Positions 16,156-24,881 of a DNA stretch of 64,000 nucleotides are shown here, one piece after another. Position numbers and translations under genes: made by a program. Within the stretch, counting starts at the first letter, position 1; each line of letters opens with the position of its first letter. Source of the stretch: Luteimonas sp. MC1750 (GTDB taxonomy: Bacteria > Pseudomonadota > Gammaproteobacteria > Xanthomonadales > Xanthomonadaceae); the NCBI RefSeq assembly GCF_016615955.1, contig NZ_CP067113.1, positions 1,240,001-1,304,000 on the forward strand. The letters are read 5' to 3'. Below the pieces are notes generated by a model that was given only the letters and a program-made list of their open reading frames with translations, was not told the origin of the DNA and made no database searches.

Positions 16156-16707
16156 ATGTCCGTGCACGAGGTCCGCATCGAAACCGAACGGCTGGTCCTG
16201 CGCCTCCCGCGGATCGGCGACTTCGACCGCTTCGCCGAACTGCTGGCCGACGAGGATGCGGCGCGGCACATCGGCGGCCACGCGCCGCGCGCGGCCGCCT
16301 GGCGTCGCTTCCTGCAACAGCCGGGGGCCTGGATGCTGCAGGGCTTCGGCATGTTCTCGGTCATCGATCGCGACACCGGGCTCTGGCTGGGCCAGGCGGG
16401 GCCCTGGAAGCCGGAAGGCTGGCCGGGCAACGAGATCGGCTATTCCTTCCATCCCGACGCCTGGGGGCGCGGCTATGCCAGCGAGGCCACGGTCGCCGCG
16501 GTCGACTGGGCGCTCGCCAACCTCGGCTGGGACGACTTCATCCACTGCATCGCACCGGCGAACCTCGCCTCGCAGGCCCTGGCCCGCCGCCTGGGCTCGC
16601 GCCTGAGGGGCCCCGGACAGCTGCCGGCGCCGTACGAGGATGCGCCCGTGGAGGTCTGGGAACAGACCCGCGCGCAGTGGCAGGACACCCGCAAGCGCTT
16701 CGCCTGA
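16156..16707 (+). CDS. GNAT family N-acetyltransferase, RimJ/RimL-like
   Basis: 183 residues. It starts in the family style (VRIETERLVLRLPRIGDF) and has the acetyl-CoA binding segment GYSFHPDAWGRGYASEATVAAV with the R/Q-x-x-G-x-G/A pyrophosphate loop (WGRGYA). The C-terminal EQTRAQWQDTRKRFA tail is not informative. RimJ/RimL-type enzymes acetylate protein N-termini, ribosomal proteins or small amines; the substrate here cannot be read. It lies 38 bases upstream of the E1 dehydrogenase gene and may be cotranscribed with it. Confidence 0.85.
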   Translation: MSVHEVRIETERLVLRLPRIGDFDRFAELLADEDAARHIGGHAPRAAAWRRFLQQPGAWMLQGFGMFSVIDRDTGLWLGQAGPWKPEGWPGNEIGYSFHPDAWGRGYASEATVAAVDWALANLGWDDFIHCIAPANLASQALARRLGSRLRGPGQLPAPYEDAPVEVWEQTRAQWQDTRKRFA

Positions 16708-16745
16708 AGCCGCCACGCACACCTTCCGACAGGACACGCAACGCC

Positions 16746-19019
16746 ATGTTCGCAGCCGTTCCCACGCCCATCCCGGCCCGCATGAAGGGCCTCAACCGCG
16801 CCGAGATCTGCGACATCAACTTCCGCGAGTTCGTGCTCGGCTGGGACGGCCGTGCGGGCCAGGCGCCCGCCGCGGGTGATCCGGTGCTGGAGGGCAGCGC
16901 GCTCGACGCCCGCGGTTTCCGCGAGCTGTTCGAGTCGCAGCTGGTCAGCCGCCACCTCGACCTGATGGCGCGCGTGCTGCGGGTGCAGAACAAGGTCTTC
17001 TACACCATCGGCTCGAGCGGCCACGAAGGCAACGCGATGGTCGCCCGCGCCACGCGCCATACCGATCCGGCCTTCCTGCACTACCGATCGGGCGGCTTCA
17101 TGGCCGAGCGCTTCCGCAAGCTGCCGGGCATGGACCCGGTGATGGACTCGGCGCTGTCGTTCGCCGCAAGCAAGGACGACCCGGCGTCGGGCGGACGCCA
17201 CAAGGTCTGGGGCAGCAAGCCGCTGTGGGTGCTGCCGCAGACGTCCACGATCGCCTCGCACCTGCCCAAGGCCTTCGGGACGGCGGTGGCGATCGAGCAG
17301 GCGCGGCGCATCGGCCATGCGCTGCCGGTTCCCGACGACAGCATCGCCATCTGTTCCTTCGGCGACGCGTCGAGCAACCATGCCACCGCGCAGACGGCCT
17401 TCAACGTCGCCGCATGGACGGCGTACCAGAAGCTGCCGGCGCCGGTGCTGTTCGTCTGTGAGGACAACGGCATCGGCATTTCGGTCAAGACGCCCGACGG
17501 CTGGATCGCGCGCAACTTCAGCCAGCGGCCCGACCTCGACTATTTCGCCGCCGACGGCCTCGACCTGGCCGGCGGCTACGGCGACGTGCAGCGCGCGGTC
17601 GAACATTGCCGCCGCACGCGCCGTCCGACCTTCCTGCACCTGCGCACCACCCGGATCATGGGCCACGCCGGCACCGACTTCGAGATCGAGTGGCGTTCGA
17701 TCGAGGAGCTGTGCGCGGTCGAGGCCACCGACCCGCTGCTGCGTTCGGCGGTGATCGCGCTGGAGTCCGGACTGATGTCGAAGGACGAGGTGATCGACCT
17801 GTACGAGGCCACGCGGGCGAAGTGCTTCGCCGCGGCCGAGGACGCCGATCGCCGGCCGCGGCTGGAGCTGCTGGAGGATGTGATGGCGCCACTTGCGCCG
17901 TACACGCCCGGGGCGGTGGCGGCCGAGGCCGCGCGTGCCGACTATGGCGCGCGGCGCCTCGAAGCGTTCGGCGGAGAGGCGAAGCTGCCCGAGCGCCAGC
18001 CGCCCAGGCACCTCGCCATCCAGATCAACCAGGCGCTGCACGACCTCCTCGCAAAGTACCCGGAAGCCCTGCTGTTCGGCGAGGACGTGGCCCAGAAGGG
18101 CGGCGTGTACACGGTCACCAAGGGCCTGCAGAAGGCCTTCGGTGCGCGCCGCGTGTTCAACACCCTGCTCGACGAGACGGTGATCCTGGGCCTGGCCCAG
18201 GGCTACGCCAACATGGGCCTGCTGCCCATGCCCGAGATCCAGTACCTGGCGTACTTCCACAACGCCTGCGACCAGATCCGCGGCGAGGCGGCCAGCCTGC
18301 AGTTCTTCTCCAACGGCCAGTACCGCAACCCGATGGTGATGCGCATCGCCTCGCTCGGCTACCAGCGCGGCTTCGGCGGGCATTTCCACAACGACAACTC
18401 GATCACCGCGCTGCGCGACATCCCGGGCCTGGTGGTCGGCTGCCCCAGCCGCGGCGACGACGCGGTCACGATGCTGCGCACGCTGATGGCGCTGGCCAAG
18501 GTCGACGGGCGCGTCTGCGCCTTCCTCGAGCCGATCGCGCTGTACATGGCCAAGGACCTGCACGAGCCGGGCGATGGCGGCTGGCTGACGGAGTTCCCGG
18601 CGCCGGGCGAGGCGATGACCCTGGGCGAGGGTCGCGTCTACGGCGAAGGCGGCGACGACCTGGTCGTCTTCACCTTCGGCAACGGCGTGCCGATGAGCCT
18701 GCGTGCCGCGCGCACGATCGAGGCGAAGCACGGCTGGTCGGTGCGCGTGGTCGACCTGCGCTGGCTGGTGCCGCTCAACGACGCTTTCATCCGCGAACAG
18801 GCCGCAGGCGCCAAGCGCATCCTGGTGGTCGACGAAGGCCGGCGCAGCGCCGGCGTGGGCGAGGGCATCATCACCGCCCTGGTCGAGGGCGGGCTGGCGG
18901 GTGTCCCGCTGCAGCGCGTGGTGGGTGCGGACACCTTCACCCCGCTGGCGGGCGCGGCCTTCCTGGTGATCCCGTCGGAGGAGCAGATCGTGGCCGCCGC
19001 GGACCGCCTGGCGGCCTGA
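16746..19019 (+). CDS. fused alpha/beta E1 component of a 2-oxoacid dehydrogenase
   Basis: 757 residues combining both E1 subunits in one chain. The alpha-like half (residues 1 to about 400) holds the TPP-binding region GDASSNHATAQTAFN ending in CEDNGIGIS; the second Gly of the usual GDG is Ala. The beta-like half (from about 421) begins LAIQINQALHDLLAKYPEA and has GEDVAQKGGVYTVTKGL with the TPP-activating Glu, HNDNSITAL, and a transketolase C-terminal domain ending in PSEEQIVAAADRLAA. The closest functional class is branched-chain (2-oxoisovalerate) dehydrogenase. No E2 or E3 gene is adjacent, so partner subunits must lie elsewhere. The start ATG at 16746 is supported by the family N-terminus; upstream in-frame sequence belongs to other genes. 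Confidence 0.85.
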   Translation: MFAAVPTPIPARMKGLNRAEICDINFREFVLGWDGRAGQAPAAGDPVLEGSALDARGFRELFESQLVSRHLDLMARVLRVQNKVFYTIGSSGHEGNAMVARATRHTDPAFLHYRSGGFMAERFRKLPGMDPVMDSALSFAASKDDPASGGRHKVWGSKPLWVLPQTSTIASHLPKAFGTAVAIEQARRIGHALPVPDDSIAICSFGDASSNHATAQTAFNVAAWTAYQKLPAPVLFVCEDNGIGISVKTPDGWIARNFSQRPDLDYFAADGLDLAGGYGDVQRAVEHCRRTRRPTFLHLRTTRIMGHAGTDFEIEWRSIEELCAVEATDPLLRSAVIALESGLMSKDEVIDLYEATRAKCFAAAEDADRRPRLELLEDVMAPLAPYTPGAVAAEAARADYGARRLEAFGGEAKLPERQPPRHLAIQINQALHDLLAKYPEALLFGEDVAQKGGVYTVTKGLQKAFGARRVFNTLLDETVILGLAQGYANMGLLPMPEIQYLAYFHNACDQIRGEAASLQFFSNGQYRNPMVMRIASLGYQRGFGGHFHNDNSITALRDIPGLVVGCPSRGDDAVTMLRTLMALAKVDGRVCAFLEPIALYMAKDLHEPGDGGWLTEFPAPGEAMTLGEGRVYGEGGDDLVVFTFGNGVPMSLRAARTIEAKHGWSVRVVDLRWLVPLNDAFIREQAAGAKRILVVDEGRRSAGVGEGIITALVEGGLAGVPLQRVVGADTFTPLAGAAFLVIPSEEQIVAAADRLAA

Positions 19020-19051
19020 AGCCGCCCGACCCTAACCGCCGCCAGAAGAAC

Positions 19052-19143
19052 CTGTAGGAGCGGCTAAAGCCGCGATCAATCTGCCGGAAACCCGCCACAT
19101 CACCGGCTACCCGCATCGCGGCTGTAGCCGCTCCTACAGGGGG
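19052..19143. repeat. inverted REP pair
   Basis: Two REP copies facing each other (19052-19077, with a variant CTAAAG loop, and 19115-19140), 37 bases apart. It sits between the convergent E1 and OmpA-lipoprotein genes, where it may act as a bidirectional transcription or mRNA-end structure. Confidence 0.9.
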
Positions 19144-19154
19144 TGGGCCTGCAA

Positions 19155-19646
19155 TCAGGGAGCGACCACGCGTACCTCGACGCGGCGGTTGGGCGCCAGG
19201 CAGTCGATCAGGGTCTGGCCGCGTTCGCCTTCGCAGGTCGCCACCGGCTCGACGCTGCCACGGCCCACGGCGGTGACGCTGCCGGCCGGTACGCCGGCCG
19301 CGACCAGGTGGTCGCGCACGGCCGCCGCGCGCTTGCGCGACAGTTCGACGTTGGCCGCGTCCTTGCCAATGCGGTCGCTGTGGCCGATCACATGGACCAT
19401 GTCGATGCCGGGCGTCGCCAGCACGCGCGCGGCCAGCGCGTCGAGCTCCGCGCGGCCGGCCTCGCTCAGATTGGCCACGCTGGCCTGGCCGAATGCGAAC
19501 AGCGCATCGCCCGACAGGGTGTGGTCGAACGAGGCCACCGGCGGTGCCGGTTCGGGCGCAGGCGCGGGCGCCGGCGTGCTGGCGCAGGCGGCGGCAAGGC
19601 AGGCGGTCGCGAACGCCGCCAGCAGCGGCTTCGTGTGTCGATGCAT
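19155..19646 (-). CDS. OmpA-family (Pal-like) cell-envelope protein
   Basis: 163 residues. A signal peptide ends LAAACAS, a near-lipobox (Ala in place of Leu at -3), so lipidation is likely but not certain. A Pro/Ala linker leads into an OmpA-like peptidoglycan-binding domain: ALFAFGQASVANLSEAG, the conserved VIGHSDRIG, NVELSRKRAAAVRDHLVA with the meso-diaminopimelate-binding Asp/Arg pattern, and PNRRVEVRV. It would tether the outer membrane to the cell wall. Two Cys residues (ATCEG and IDCLAP) could form a disulfide. Convergent with the E1 gene and monocistronic. Confidence 0.88.
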   Translation of the reverse strand: MHRHTKPLLAAFATACLAAACASTPAPAPAPEPAPPVASFDHTLSGDALFAFGQASVANLSEAGRAELDALAARVLATPGIDMVHVIGHSDRIGKDAANVELSRKRAAAVRDHLVAAGVPAGSVTAVGRGSVEPVATCEGERGQTLIDCLAPNRRVEVRVVAP

Positions 19647-19788
19647 GGATGTCCCCTCAGCTGTGGTGCAGCGGCGCCAGGCCCCATGCCTGGCATCCCC
19701 CTCCGGATCCCCTGCGCCGGAGCATAGCCAAGGCCCGTGAAACTTGTGCAACCGCAGTCGCGTTTCCGGCAGCCGCCGACGTTCCCCC

Positions 19789-19940
19789 CTGTAGGAGCGG
19801 CTACAGCCGCGATCGCGCAACGCGGCGGACTGGCGGAGTGCGTCGGGACGAGCGGAGTGCGTCGCGAAGGGCCGAGTGCGTCGCGAAGGGCGGAGTGCGT
19901 TGCGAGGGGCGATCGCGGCTGTAGCCGCTCCTACAGGGGG
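19789..19940. repeat. inverted REP pair enclosing a 19-bp tandem repeat
   Basis: REP copies at 19789-19814 and 19911-19936 face each other. The region between them is mostly a tandem array (19833-19908). This fills the 318-base gap between the OmpA and ygfZ genes; I see no coding sequence in it. Confidence 0.88.
19833..19908. repeat. four tandem copies of a 19-bp unit
   Basis: The units start at 19833, 19852, 19871 and 19890, each exactly 19 bases, on the pattern GCGGAGTGCGTCGCGAAGG with one to four changes. Exact spacing indicates slippage or unequal exchange. No ORF or known binding site is recognised. Confidence 0.9.
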
Positions 19941-19965
19941 CTGGCGTGCGTGGGTGGCTGGGCGG

Positions 19966-20874
19966 TCAGCGGGCCAGGCCGTCCTGCAGTGGCAGGGGCG
20001 CCAGCGGCAGGCCTTCGACGGCAAGCGGCGCGGCGTCCGCGGGCCGGTCCAGCGGAAGCACCGCCAGCACCAGCCCTGCAGGTGCGCCGGTGGCACCGTG
20101 CGCCCCGGCGAGATCGACGGCCGGGGCCGACGAGGCCACCGTGCCAATGGTGCGATCCCCCTCCATCACCTGCGCCCCGACGGACGCCTCACCGGCGGAC
20201 CCGAACAGCGCCAGGCCGCGCTTGGCCTGCCCGAGGAAATGCGTGCGGGCCACGATTTCCTGCCCGGGATAGCAGCCCTTGCGCACGCTGTAGGCCGCCA
20301 GGCGATCCAGCGACAGCTGCTGCGGCGTCCAGGCCTCCAGGCCTGCGGAGCCGGGGCGGGGCAGGCCATGCACCAGGTCGAAGGCCCGCCAGCGGGCGAG
20401 GGCGCCCGGATCCGCGGGTGCCAGGCAGCCCTGGCAGACGCGCAGCGTCCGAGCCGTGGTGCCGTCACCGAGGTCGAATTCGACGCGTCCCTTGGCATCG
20501 GTCGCGGTCATCGCGCCCGAGGCCGCCGCCGGTGCGCTGAACGAGGCGCAGAGCGTCAGGCCGTCGGGCACGCGCAGCGTCACCTTGCTGCGGAAGACGA
20601 AGCGCTCCATCGCCGCCTTCAGGGCCTGTGCGTCGCCGTCGGGCAGCAGCAGCCAGACCGCTTCGGGGCCCACGCGCAGCAGCGCGAACAGCGCCTGCAC
20701 CCGGCCCTTGGGCGTGAGCCAGCCGCTCCACTGCCACTGCCCGTCGGAAAGCGTGGCGACGTCGCTCATGCACTGCGCCTGTGCGAAGGCGACGGCGTCA
20801 CGCCCCTCCAGGGCGAGCAGCGCGTGGTCGGAAAGGGCGAAAAACGGCGCCTTGGCGGCGGCTGGCTTGTCCAA
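19966..20874 (-). CDS. ygfZ: YgfZ/GcvT-domain folate-binding protein (Fe-S maintenance)
   Basis: About 302 residues from a TTG start at 20874, which has GGAG at a good distance; a further TTG at 20919 is possible. The signature YSVRKGCYPGQEIVAR (with the conserved Cys of the K-G-C-Y-x-G-Q-E motif) identifies the YgfZ/CAF17 family, a tetrahydrofolate-dependent factor that repairs or maintains certain Fe-S enzymes. Other matching segments are LEGRDAVAFAQAQCMSD and LTPKGRVQALFALL. It is divergent from sdhCDAB, whose SdhB is an Fe-S protein, and its 5' end is only 29 bases from the SDHAF4-like ORF. Confidence 0.87.
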   Translation of the reverse strand: MDKPAAAKAPFFALSDHALLALEGRDAVAFAQAQCMSDVATLSDGQWQWSGWLTPKGRVQALFALLRVGPEAVWLLLPDGDAQALKAAMERFVFRSKVTLRVPDGLTLCASFSAPAAASGAMTATDAKGRVEFDLGDGTTARTLRVCQGCLAPADPGALARWRAFDLVHGLPRPGSAGLEAWTPQQLSLDRLAAYSVRKGCYPGQEIVARTHFLGQAKRGLALFGSAGEASVGAQVMEGDRTIGTVASSAPAVDLAGAHGATGAPAGLVLAVLPLDRPADAAPLAVEGLPLAPLPLQDGLAR

Positions 20875-20903
20875 ACTGTGCTCCGGGACGTAAACTTCGG
20901 CTC

Positions 20904-21083
20904 GTGCCAGACCCCGCAATCATAGGCGAAACGCCGCCTCGGACCGCTCCGGACGCAAGGTCGGACGATTCCAGGGCCACTCCCGTGACGCCGCCAGCGG
21001 CGCCGGAACACGGTGGCCGCGAGGGTCTGGATCCGACGCGCTACGGGGACTGGGAAAAGAACGGACGCTGCATCGACTTCTGA
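20904..21083 (+). CDS. SDHAF4-like (DUF1674) succinate dehydrogenase assembly factor
   Basis: A 59-residue protein whose last part reads GGREGLDPTRYGDWEKNGR then CIDF-stop. That is the hallmark of DUF1674/SDHAF4 (…PTRYGDWE..GRCxDF at the extreme C-terminus). In eukaryotes SDHAF4 binds flavinylated SdhA and assists joining with SdhB. The bacterial members are small and often unannotated. The start is uncertain: GTG at 20904 is used here and a GTG at 20985 would give a 32-residue form. It lies 91 bases upstream of sdhC on the same strand, which supports the identification strongly. Confidence 0.78.
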   Translation: MPDPAIIGETPPRTAPDARSDDSRATPVTPPAAPEHGGREGLDPTRYGDWEKNGRCIDF

Positions 21084-21174
21084 TGCCGCGGGCTGCAGGA
21101 CGCGGCCGCAAGTCCCACCTGTCCATGAAAGCCAACGCGGCGTCACCGCCGCCCAGCGAGAGATGCCTGCCGCG

Positions 21175-21564
21175 ATGACCCACCCCAAACGTCCCCTGTC
21201 GCCGCACCTCCAGGTGTACCGCTGGCAGATCACCATGCTCATGTCGATCCTGCACCGCGCCACGGGCGTCGCCCTGGTGGTCGGTGCGTTCGGACTGGCC
21301 TGGTGGCTGCTCGCCGTCGCCGCCGGTGGTGACGCCTATGCATCCGCCGCGGCCTGCCTGGCGTCGCCGCTGGGCAAGCTCGCGCTGTTCGGCTTCTCCC
21401 TGGCGCTGGTCTACCACCTGCTCAACGGCATCCGCCACATGCTGTGGGATTCGGGCTGGGGCTTCGAGCTTCCCGAGGTCTACCGCTCCGGCTATGCGGT
21501 GTTCGGCCTGACCGTGGTGCTGACCGCGCTGATCTGGTTCTTCGCGATGGGAGGTGCGGCATGA
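21175..21564 (+). CDS. sdhC: succinate dehydrogenase cytochrome b556 subunit
   Basis: 129 residues with three membrane helices. The N-terminus RPLSPHLQVYRWQITMLMSI and the following LHRATGVALV contain the conserved quinone-site Ser/Arg pattern. The haem-ligand His lies in LVYHLLNGIRHMLWD of helix 2. It anchors SdhAB to the inner membrane and carries haem b with SdhD. The ATG at 21175 is preferred; an ATG four codons earlier is equally in frame. Its stop overlaps the sdhD start by 4 bases. Confidence 0.92.
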   Translation: MTHPKRPLSPHLQVYRWQITMLMSILHRATGVALVVGAFGLAWWLLAVAAGGDAYASAAACLASPLGKLALFGFSLALVYHLLNGIRHMLWDSGWGFELPEVYRSGYAVFGLTVVLTALIWFFAMGGAA

Positions 21565-21968
21565 CCGACGTCGACGCCAAGGCGATCCCCGAGTACCGCA
21601 CGCCGCTCAAGCGTGCGCGCCGCCTCGGCTCCGGCAAGTCCGGCACCGGCCACTTCTGGTGGCAGCGCGTCACCGCCGTCGTGCTTGCCCTGCTGGTGCC
21701 GTGGCTGGTCGGCACCCTGGTGTCGATGGTCGGCGCCGACCTCGCCCAGGTGCACGAGGTCTTCTCGCGGCCCTGGAACGCGATCCTGATGGCGCTGTTC
21801 GTGGTCGCGCTGTTCTGGCACGCCAAGCTCGGCCTGCAGGTGGTGATCGAGGACTACGTCCACGACCGCGCGACCGAGCTCGTGCTGCTGGTGCTCAACA
21901 TCCTCCTGTGCAGCCTCGGCGCGCTGGCGTCGCTCTACGCGATCGCCCGGATCGCGCTGCTGGCCTGA
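21561..21968 (+). CDS. sdhD: succinate dehydrogenase membrane anchor subunit
   Basis: 135 residues with three membrane helices. [19 protein letters not shown] starts helix 1 and [18 protein letters not shown] holds the haem-ligand His and the conserved Asp-Tyr near the quinone pocket. It pairs with SdhC to anchor the complex II head and bind ubiquinone. It begins inside the sdhC stop (ATGA) and ends 10 bases before sdhA. Confidence 0.92.
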   Translation: MTDVDAKAIPEYRTPLKRARRLGSGKSGTGHFWWQRVTAVVLALLVPWLVGTLVSMVGADLAQVHEVFSRPWNAILMALFVVALFWHAKLGLQVVIEDYVHDRATELVLLVLNILLCSLGALASLYAIARIALLA

Positions 21969-21978
21969 CGAGACCGAA

Positions 21979-23769
21979 ATGACCAACGCCTACAAGATCA
22001 CCGAACACAAGTACGACATGATCGTGGTCGGAGCCGGCGGCGCCGGCCTCCGCGCCACCTTCGGCCTGGCCCAGAAGGGCCTGCGCACCGCCTGCATCAC
22101 CAAGGTCTTCCCGACCCGCTCGCACACGGTCGCGGCGCAGGGCGGCATCTCCGCCGCGCTCGGCAACATGGGCGAGGACGACTGGCGCTTCCACTTCTAC
22201 GACACCATCAAGGGTTCGGACTGGCTGGGCGACCAGGACGCCATCCAGTACATGTGCCGCGAGGCGATCCCGGCGATCATCGAGCTCGAGCACCAGGGCG
22301 TGCCGTTCTCGCGCACCGAGGAGGGCAAGATCTACCAGCGCCCCTTCGGCGGCATGACCACGCACTACGGCAAGGGCATCGCCCAGCGCACCTGCGCCGC
22401 CGCCGACCGCACCGGCCACGCCATGCTGCACACGCTGTACCAGCAGTCGCTGGCGCACCAGGCCGAGTTCTTCGTCGAGTACTTCGCGCTCGACCTGATC
22501 ATGGACGACGAGGGCGTCTGCCGCGGCGTACTGGCCATCGACATGGCCGAGGGCACGCTGCACCTGTTCCGTGCCCAGGGCACGGTGCTGGCCACCGGCG
22601 GCTACGGCCGCGCCTATTTCTCCGCCACGTCCGCGCACACCTGCACCGGCGACGGCGGCGGCATGGCGCTGCGCGCCGGGCTCGGCCTGCAGGACATGGA
22701 GTTCGTGCAGTTCCATCCCACCGGCATCTACGGCGCCGGCTGCCTGATCACCGAAGGTGTCCGCGGCGAAGGCGGCATCCTGCGCAACGCGCAGGGCGAA
22801 CGCTTCATGGAGCGCTATGCGCCCAACGCCAAGGACCTCGCCTCGCGCGACGTGGTGTCGCGCTCGATGACCATCGAGATCCGCGAAGGCCGCGGCGTCG
22901 GCGCGCACGGCGACCACATCCACCTCGACCTGACCCACCTCGACCCGAAGGACATCCACGAGAAGCTGCCCGGCATCGCCGAGAGCGCGCGGATCTTCGC
23001 CGGCGTCGACGTCGAGAAGCAGCCGATCCCGGTCATCCCCACCGTCCACTACAACATGGGCGGCGTGCCGACCAACTACCACGGCGAAGTGGTGCAGCTG
23101 AAGGACGGCAATCCCGACGCGGTCGTGCCGGGCCTGTACGCCATCGGCGAGGCCGCCTGCGTGTCGGTGCACGGCGCCAACCGCCTGGGCTCGAACTCGC
23201 TGCTCGACCTGGTGGTGTTCGGCCGCGCGGTGGCCAACCGCTGCGCCGAGACCATCGCCCCCGGCGCGCCGCACAAGCGCCTGGCCACGGATGCCTGCGA
23301 CAAGGCGCTGGCCAACCTCGACAAGCTGCGCCATGCCAACGGCGGCACGCCGACCGCGGTCATCCGCGACAACATGCAGCGCACCATGCAGGCCGACGCC
23401 GCGGTGTTCCGCACCGGCGAGACCCTGGCCGAGGGCGTGGCGAAGATCCGCGAGATCCACGCCTCGTTCGCCGACGTCAAGGTCAGCGACCGTTCGCTGG
23501 TCTGGAACTCGGACCTGATCGAGACCTTCGAGCTGCAGAACCTGCTCGGCCTGTCGCTGGCCACCATCGTGTCGGCGGAAAACCGCAAGGAATCGCGCGG
23601 CGCCCACGCCCGCGAGGACTTCCCGGACCGCAACGACGCCGAGTGGCAGAAGCATTCGCTCACCTGGGTCGACGAGGCGGGCAACACCCGCATCGACTAC
23701 CGCCCAGTGCACATGTACACGCTCGACGATGAGGTCGAAGTCGTCCCGCCCGTTGCGCGCGTCTACTAG
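21979..23769 (+). CDS. sdhA: succinate dehydrogenase flavoprotein subunit
   Basis: 596 residues, full family length. The dinucleotide-binding motif [16 protein letters not shown] (about residues 17-32), the covalent-FAD His in [18 protein letters not shown], the substrate-site [15 protein letters not shown], and the catalytic Arg region [16 protein letters not shown] are all present. The C-terminus ends with the [14 protein letters not shown] sequence usual for proteobacterial SdhA. It oxidises succinate to fumarate and passes electrons to SdhB. Fumarase, the next enzyme of the cycle, is encoded at 6072 in the same window. Confidence 0.97.
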   Translation: MTNAYKITEHKYDMIVVGAGGAGLRATFGLAQKGLRTACITKVFPTRSHTVAAQGGISAALGNMGEDDWRFHFYDTIKGSDWLGDQDAIQYMCREAIPAIIELEHQGVPFSRTEEGKIYQRPFGGMTTHYGKGIAQRTCAAADRTGHAMLHTLYQQSLAHQAEFFVEYFALDLIMDDEGVCRGVLAIDMAEGTLHLFRAQGTVLATGGYGRAYFSATSAHTCTGDGGGMALRAGLGLQDMEFVQFHPTGIYGAGCLITEGVRGEGGILRNAQGERFMERYAPNAKDLASRDVVSRSMTIEIREGRGVGAHGDHIHLDLTHLDPKDIHEKLPGIAESARIFAGVDVEKQPIPVIPTVHYNMGGVPTNYHGEVVQLKDGNPDAVVPGLYAIGEAACVSVHGANRLGSNSLLDLVVFGRAVANRCAETIAPGAPHKRLATDACDKALANLDKLRHANGGTPTAVIRDNMQRTMQADAAVFRTGETLAEGVAKIREIHASFADVKVSDRSLVWNSDLIETFELQNLLGLSLATIVSAENRKESRGAHAREDFPDRNDAEWQKHSLTWVDEAGNTRIDYRPVHMYTLDDEVEVVPPVARVY

Positions 23770-23782
23770 GATCGATAAGCAG

Positions 23783-24574
23783 ATGGCCGAATTCTCACTC
23801 CCCAGGAACTCCAGGGTCCACAAGGGCAGGCACTTCGCCGCGCCGTCGGGTTCGACCCGCGTGCGCGAGTTCAAGGTCTACCGCTGGAGCCCGGACGACA
23901 CCGAGAACCCGCGCACCGACACCTACGAGGTCGACCTCGATGCGTGCGGTCCGATGGTTCTCGACGCGCTGATCAAGATCAAGAACGAAATCGACCCCAC
24001 GCTGACCTTCCGCCGGTCATGCCGCGAGGGCATCTGCGGTTCGTGCGCGATGAACATCGACGGCACCAACACGCTGGCCTGCACCAAGGCGATCGACGAC
24101 TGCGGCAAGGGCAAGGGCGAGGTGCCGATCTACCCGCTGCCGCACATGGAAGTGGTCAAGGACCTGGTCCCTGACATGACCCACTTCTACGCGCAGTACG
24201 CGTCGATCCAGCCGTGGATCCGCACCCAGAGCCCGGCGCCGCCGGACCGCGAGCGGCTGCAGTCGAAGGAAGACCGCGCCAAGCTCGACGGCCTGTACGA
24301 GTGCATCCTCTGCGCCTGCTGCAGCACGTCCTGCCCCAGCTACTGGTGGAACGGCGACCGCTACCTCGGCCCGGCGATCCTGCTCCAGGCCTACCGCTGG
24401 ATCGTCGACTCGCGCGACGAGGACACCGGCACGCGCCTGGACGACCTCGAGGATCCGTTCAAGCTCTACCGCTGCCACACGATCATGAACTGCACGCGCA
24501 CCTGCCCGAAGGGACTCAATCCCGCGAAGGCGATCGGCGCGATCAAGCAGCTGATGCTCGAGCGCCAGGTCTGA
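23783..24574 (+). CDS. sdhB: succinate dehydrogenase iron-sulfur subunit
   Basis: 263 residues. The N-terminal plant-type ferredoxin domain binds [2Fe-2S] through [16 protein letters not shown] and a later Cys in NTLACTKAI. The C-terminal domain has [16 protein letters not shown] and [17 protein letters not shown], giving ligands for [4Fe-4S] and [3Fe-4S]. The ATG at 23783 ([12 protein letters not shown]) is the family start; upstream in-frame codons overlap the sdhA end. It transfers electrons from FAD to ubiquinone. A hairpin follows before sdhE. Confidence 0.97.
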   Translation: MAEFSLPRNSRVHKGRHFAAPSGSTRVREFKVYRWSPDDTENPRTDTYEVDLDACGPMVLDALIKIKNEIDPTLTFRRSCREGICGSCAMNIDGTNTLACTKAIDDCGKGKGEVPIYPLPHMEVVKDLVPDMTHFYAQYASIQPWIRTQSPAPPDRERLQSKEDRAKLDGLYECILCACCSTSCPSYWWNGDRYLGPAILLQAYRWIVDSRDEDTGTRLDDLEDPFKLYRCHTIMNCTRTCPKGLNPAKAIGAIKQLMLERQV

Positions 24575-24584
24575 GCGGAACGAC

Positions 24585-24607
24585 GCGCCGGCCCACGCCG
24601 GCGCTTT
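24585..24607 (+). terminator. hairpin between sdhB and sdhE, possible attenuator
   Basis: A perfect 8-bp GC stem (GCGCCGGC at 24585-24592 with 24597-24604), loop CCAC, followed by only TTT. It may partially terminate or stabilise the sdhCDAB mRNA while letting some transcripts reach sdhE. Confidence 0.55.
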
Positions 24608-24623
24608 CGTACCCGGTGACGCG

Positions 24624-24881
24624 ATGATCCTCCAGGACGACGACGCCGAGCTGCGTCGCCTGCGCTGGCGCTGCCGGCGCGGCATGCGCGAGCTCGACCG
24701 GCTGCTCGAGCGCTGGCTCGAGCAGGAATGGCGGGCTTCCCCGACGGCCGAACGTGCCACCTTCCTGCGCCTGCTCGACAGCGAGGACGATAGGCTGTGG
24801 AAATGGTTCCTCGGCCACGAACGTCCGGATGACGCCGAACTCGAAGCCCTCGTCGGGCGGATCCGCGCCCTGCCGCATTGA
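24624..24881 (+). CDS. sdhE: FAD assembly factor SdhE (SDHAF2/YgfY)
   Basis: 85 residues. The signature RRGMRELDRLLERWL with the conserved RGMxE that contacts the FAD site of SdhA is at residues 18-32, and the family motif FLRLLDSEDDRLWKWFLG follows. The protein promotes covalent flavinylation of SdhA and FrdA. It is the gene after sdhB, as in many gammaproteobacteria, and overlaps the start of the ygfX-like gene. Confidence 0.93.
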   Translation: MILQDDDAELRRLRWRCRRGMRELDRLLERWLEQEWRASPTAERATFLRLLDSEDDRLWKWFLGHERPDDAELEALVGRIRALPH

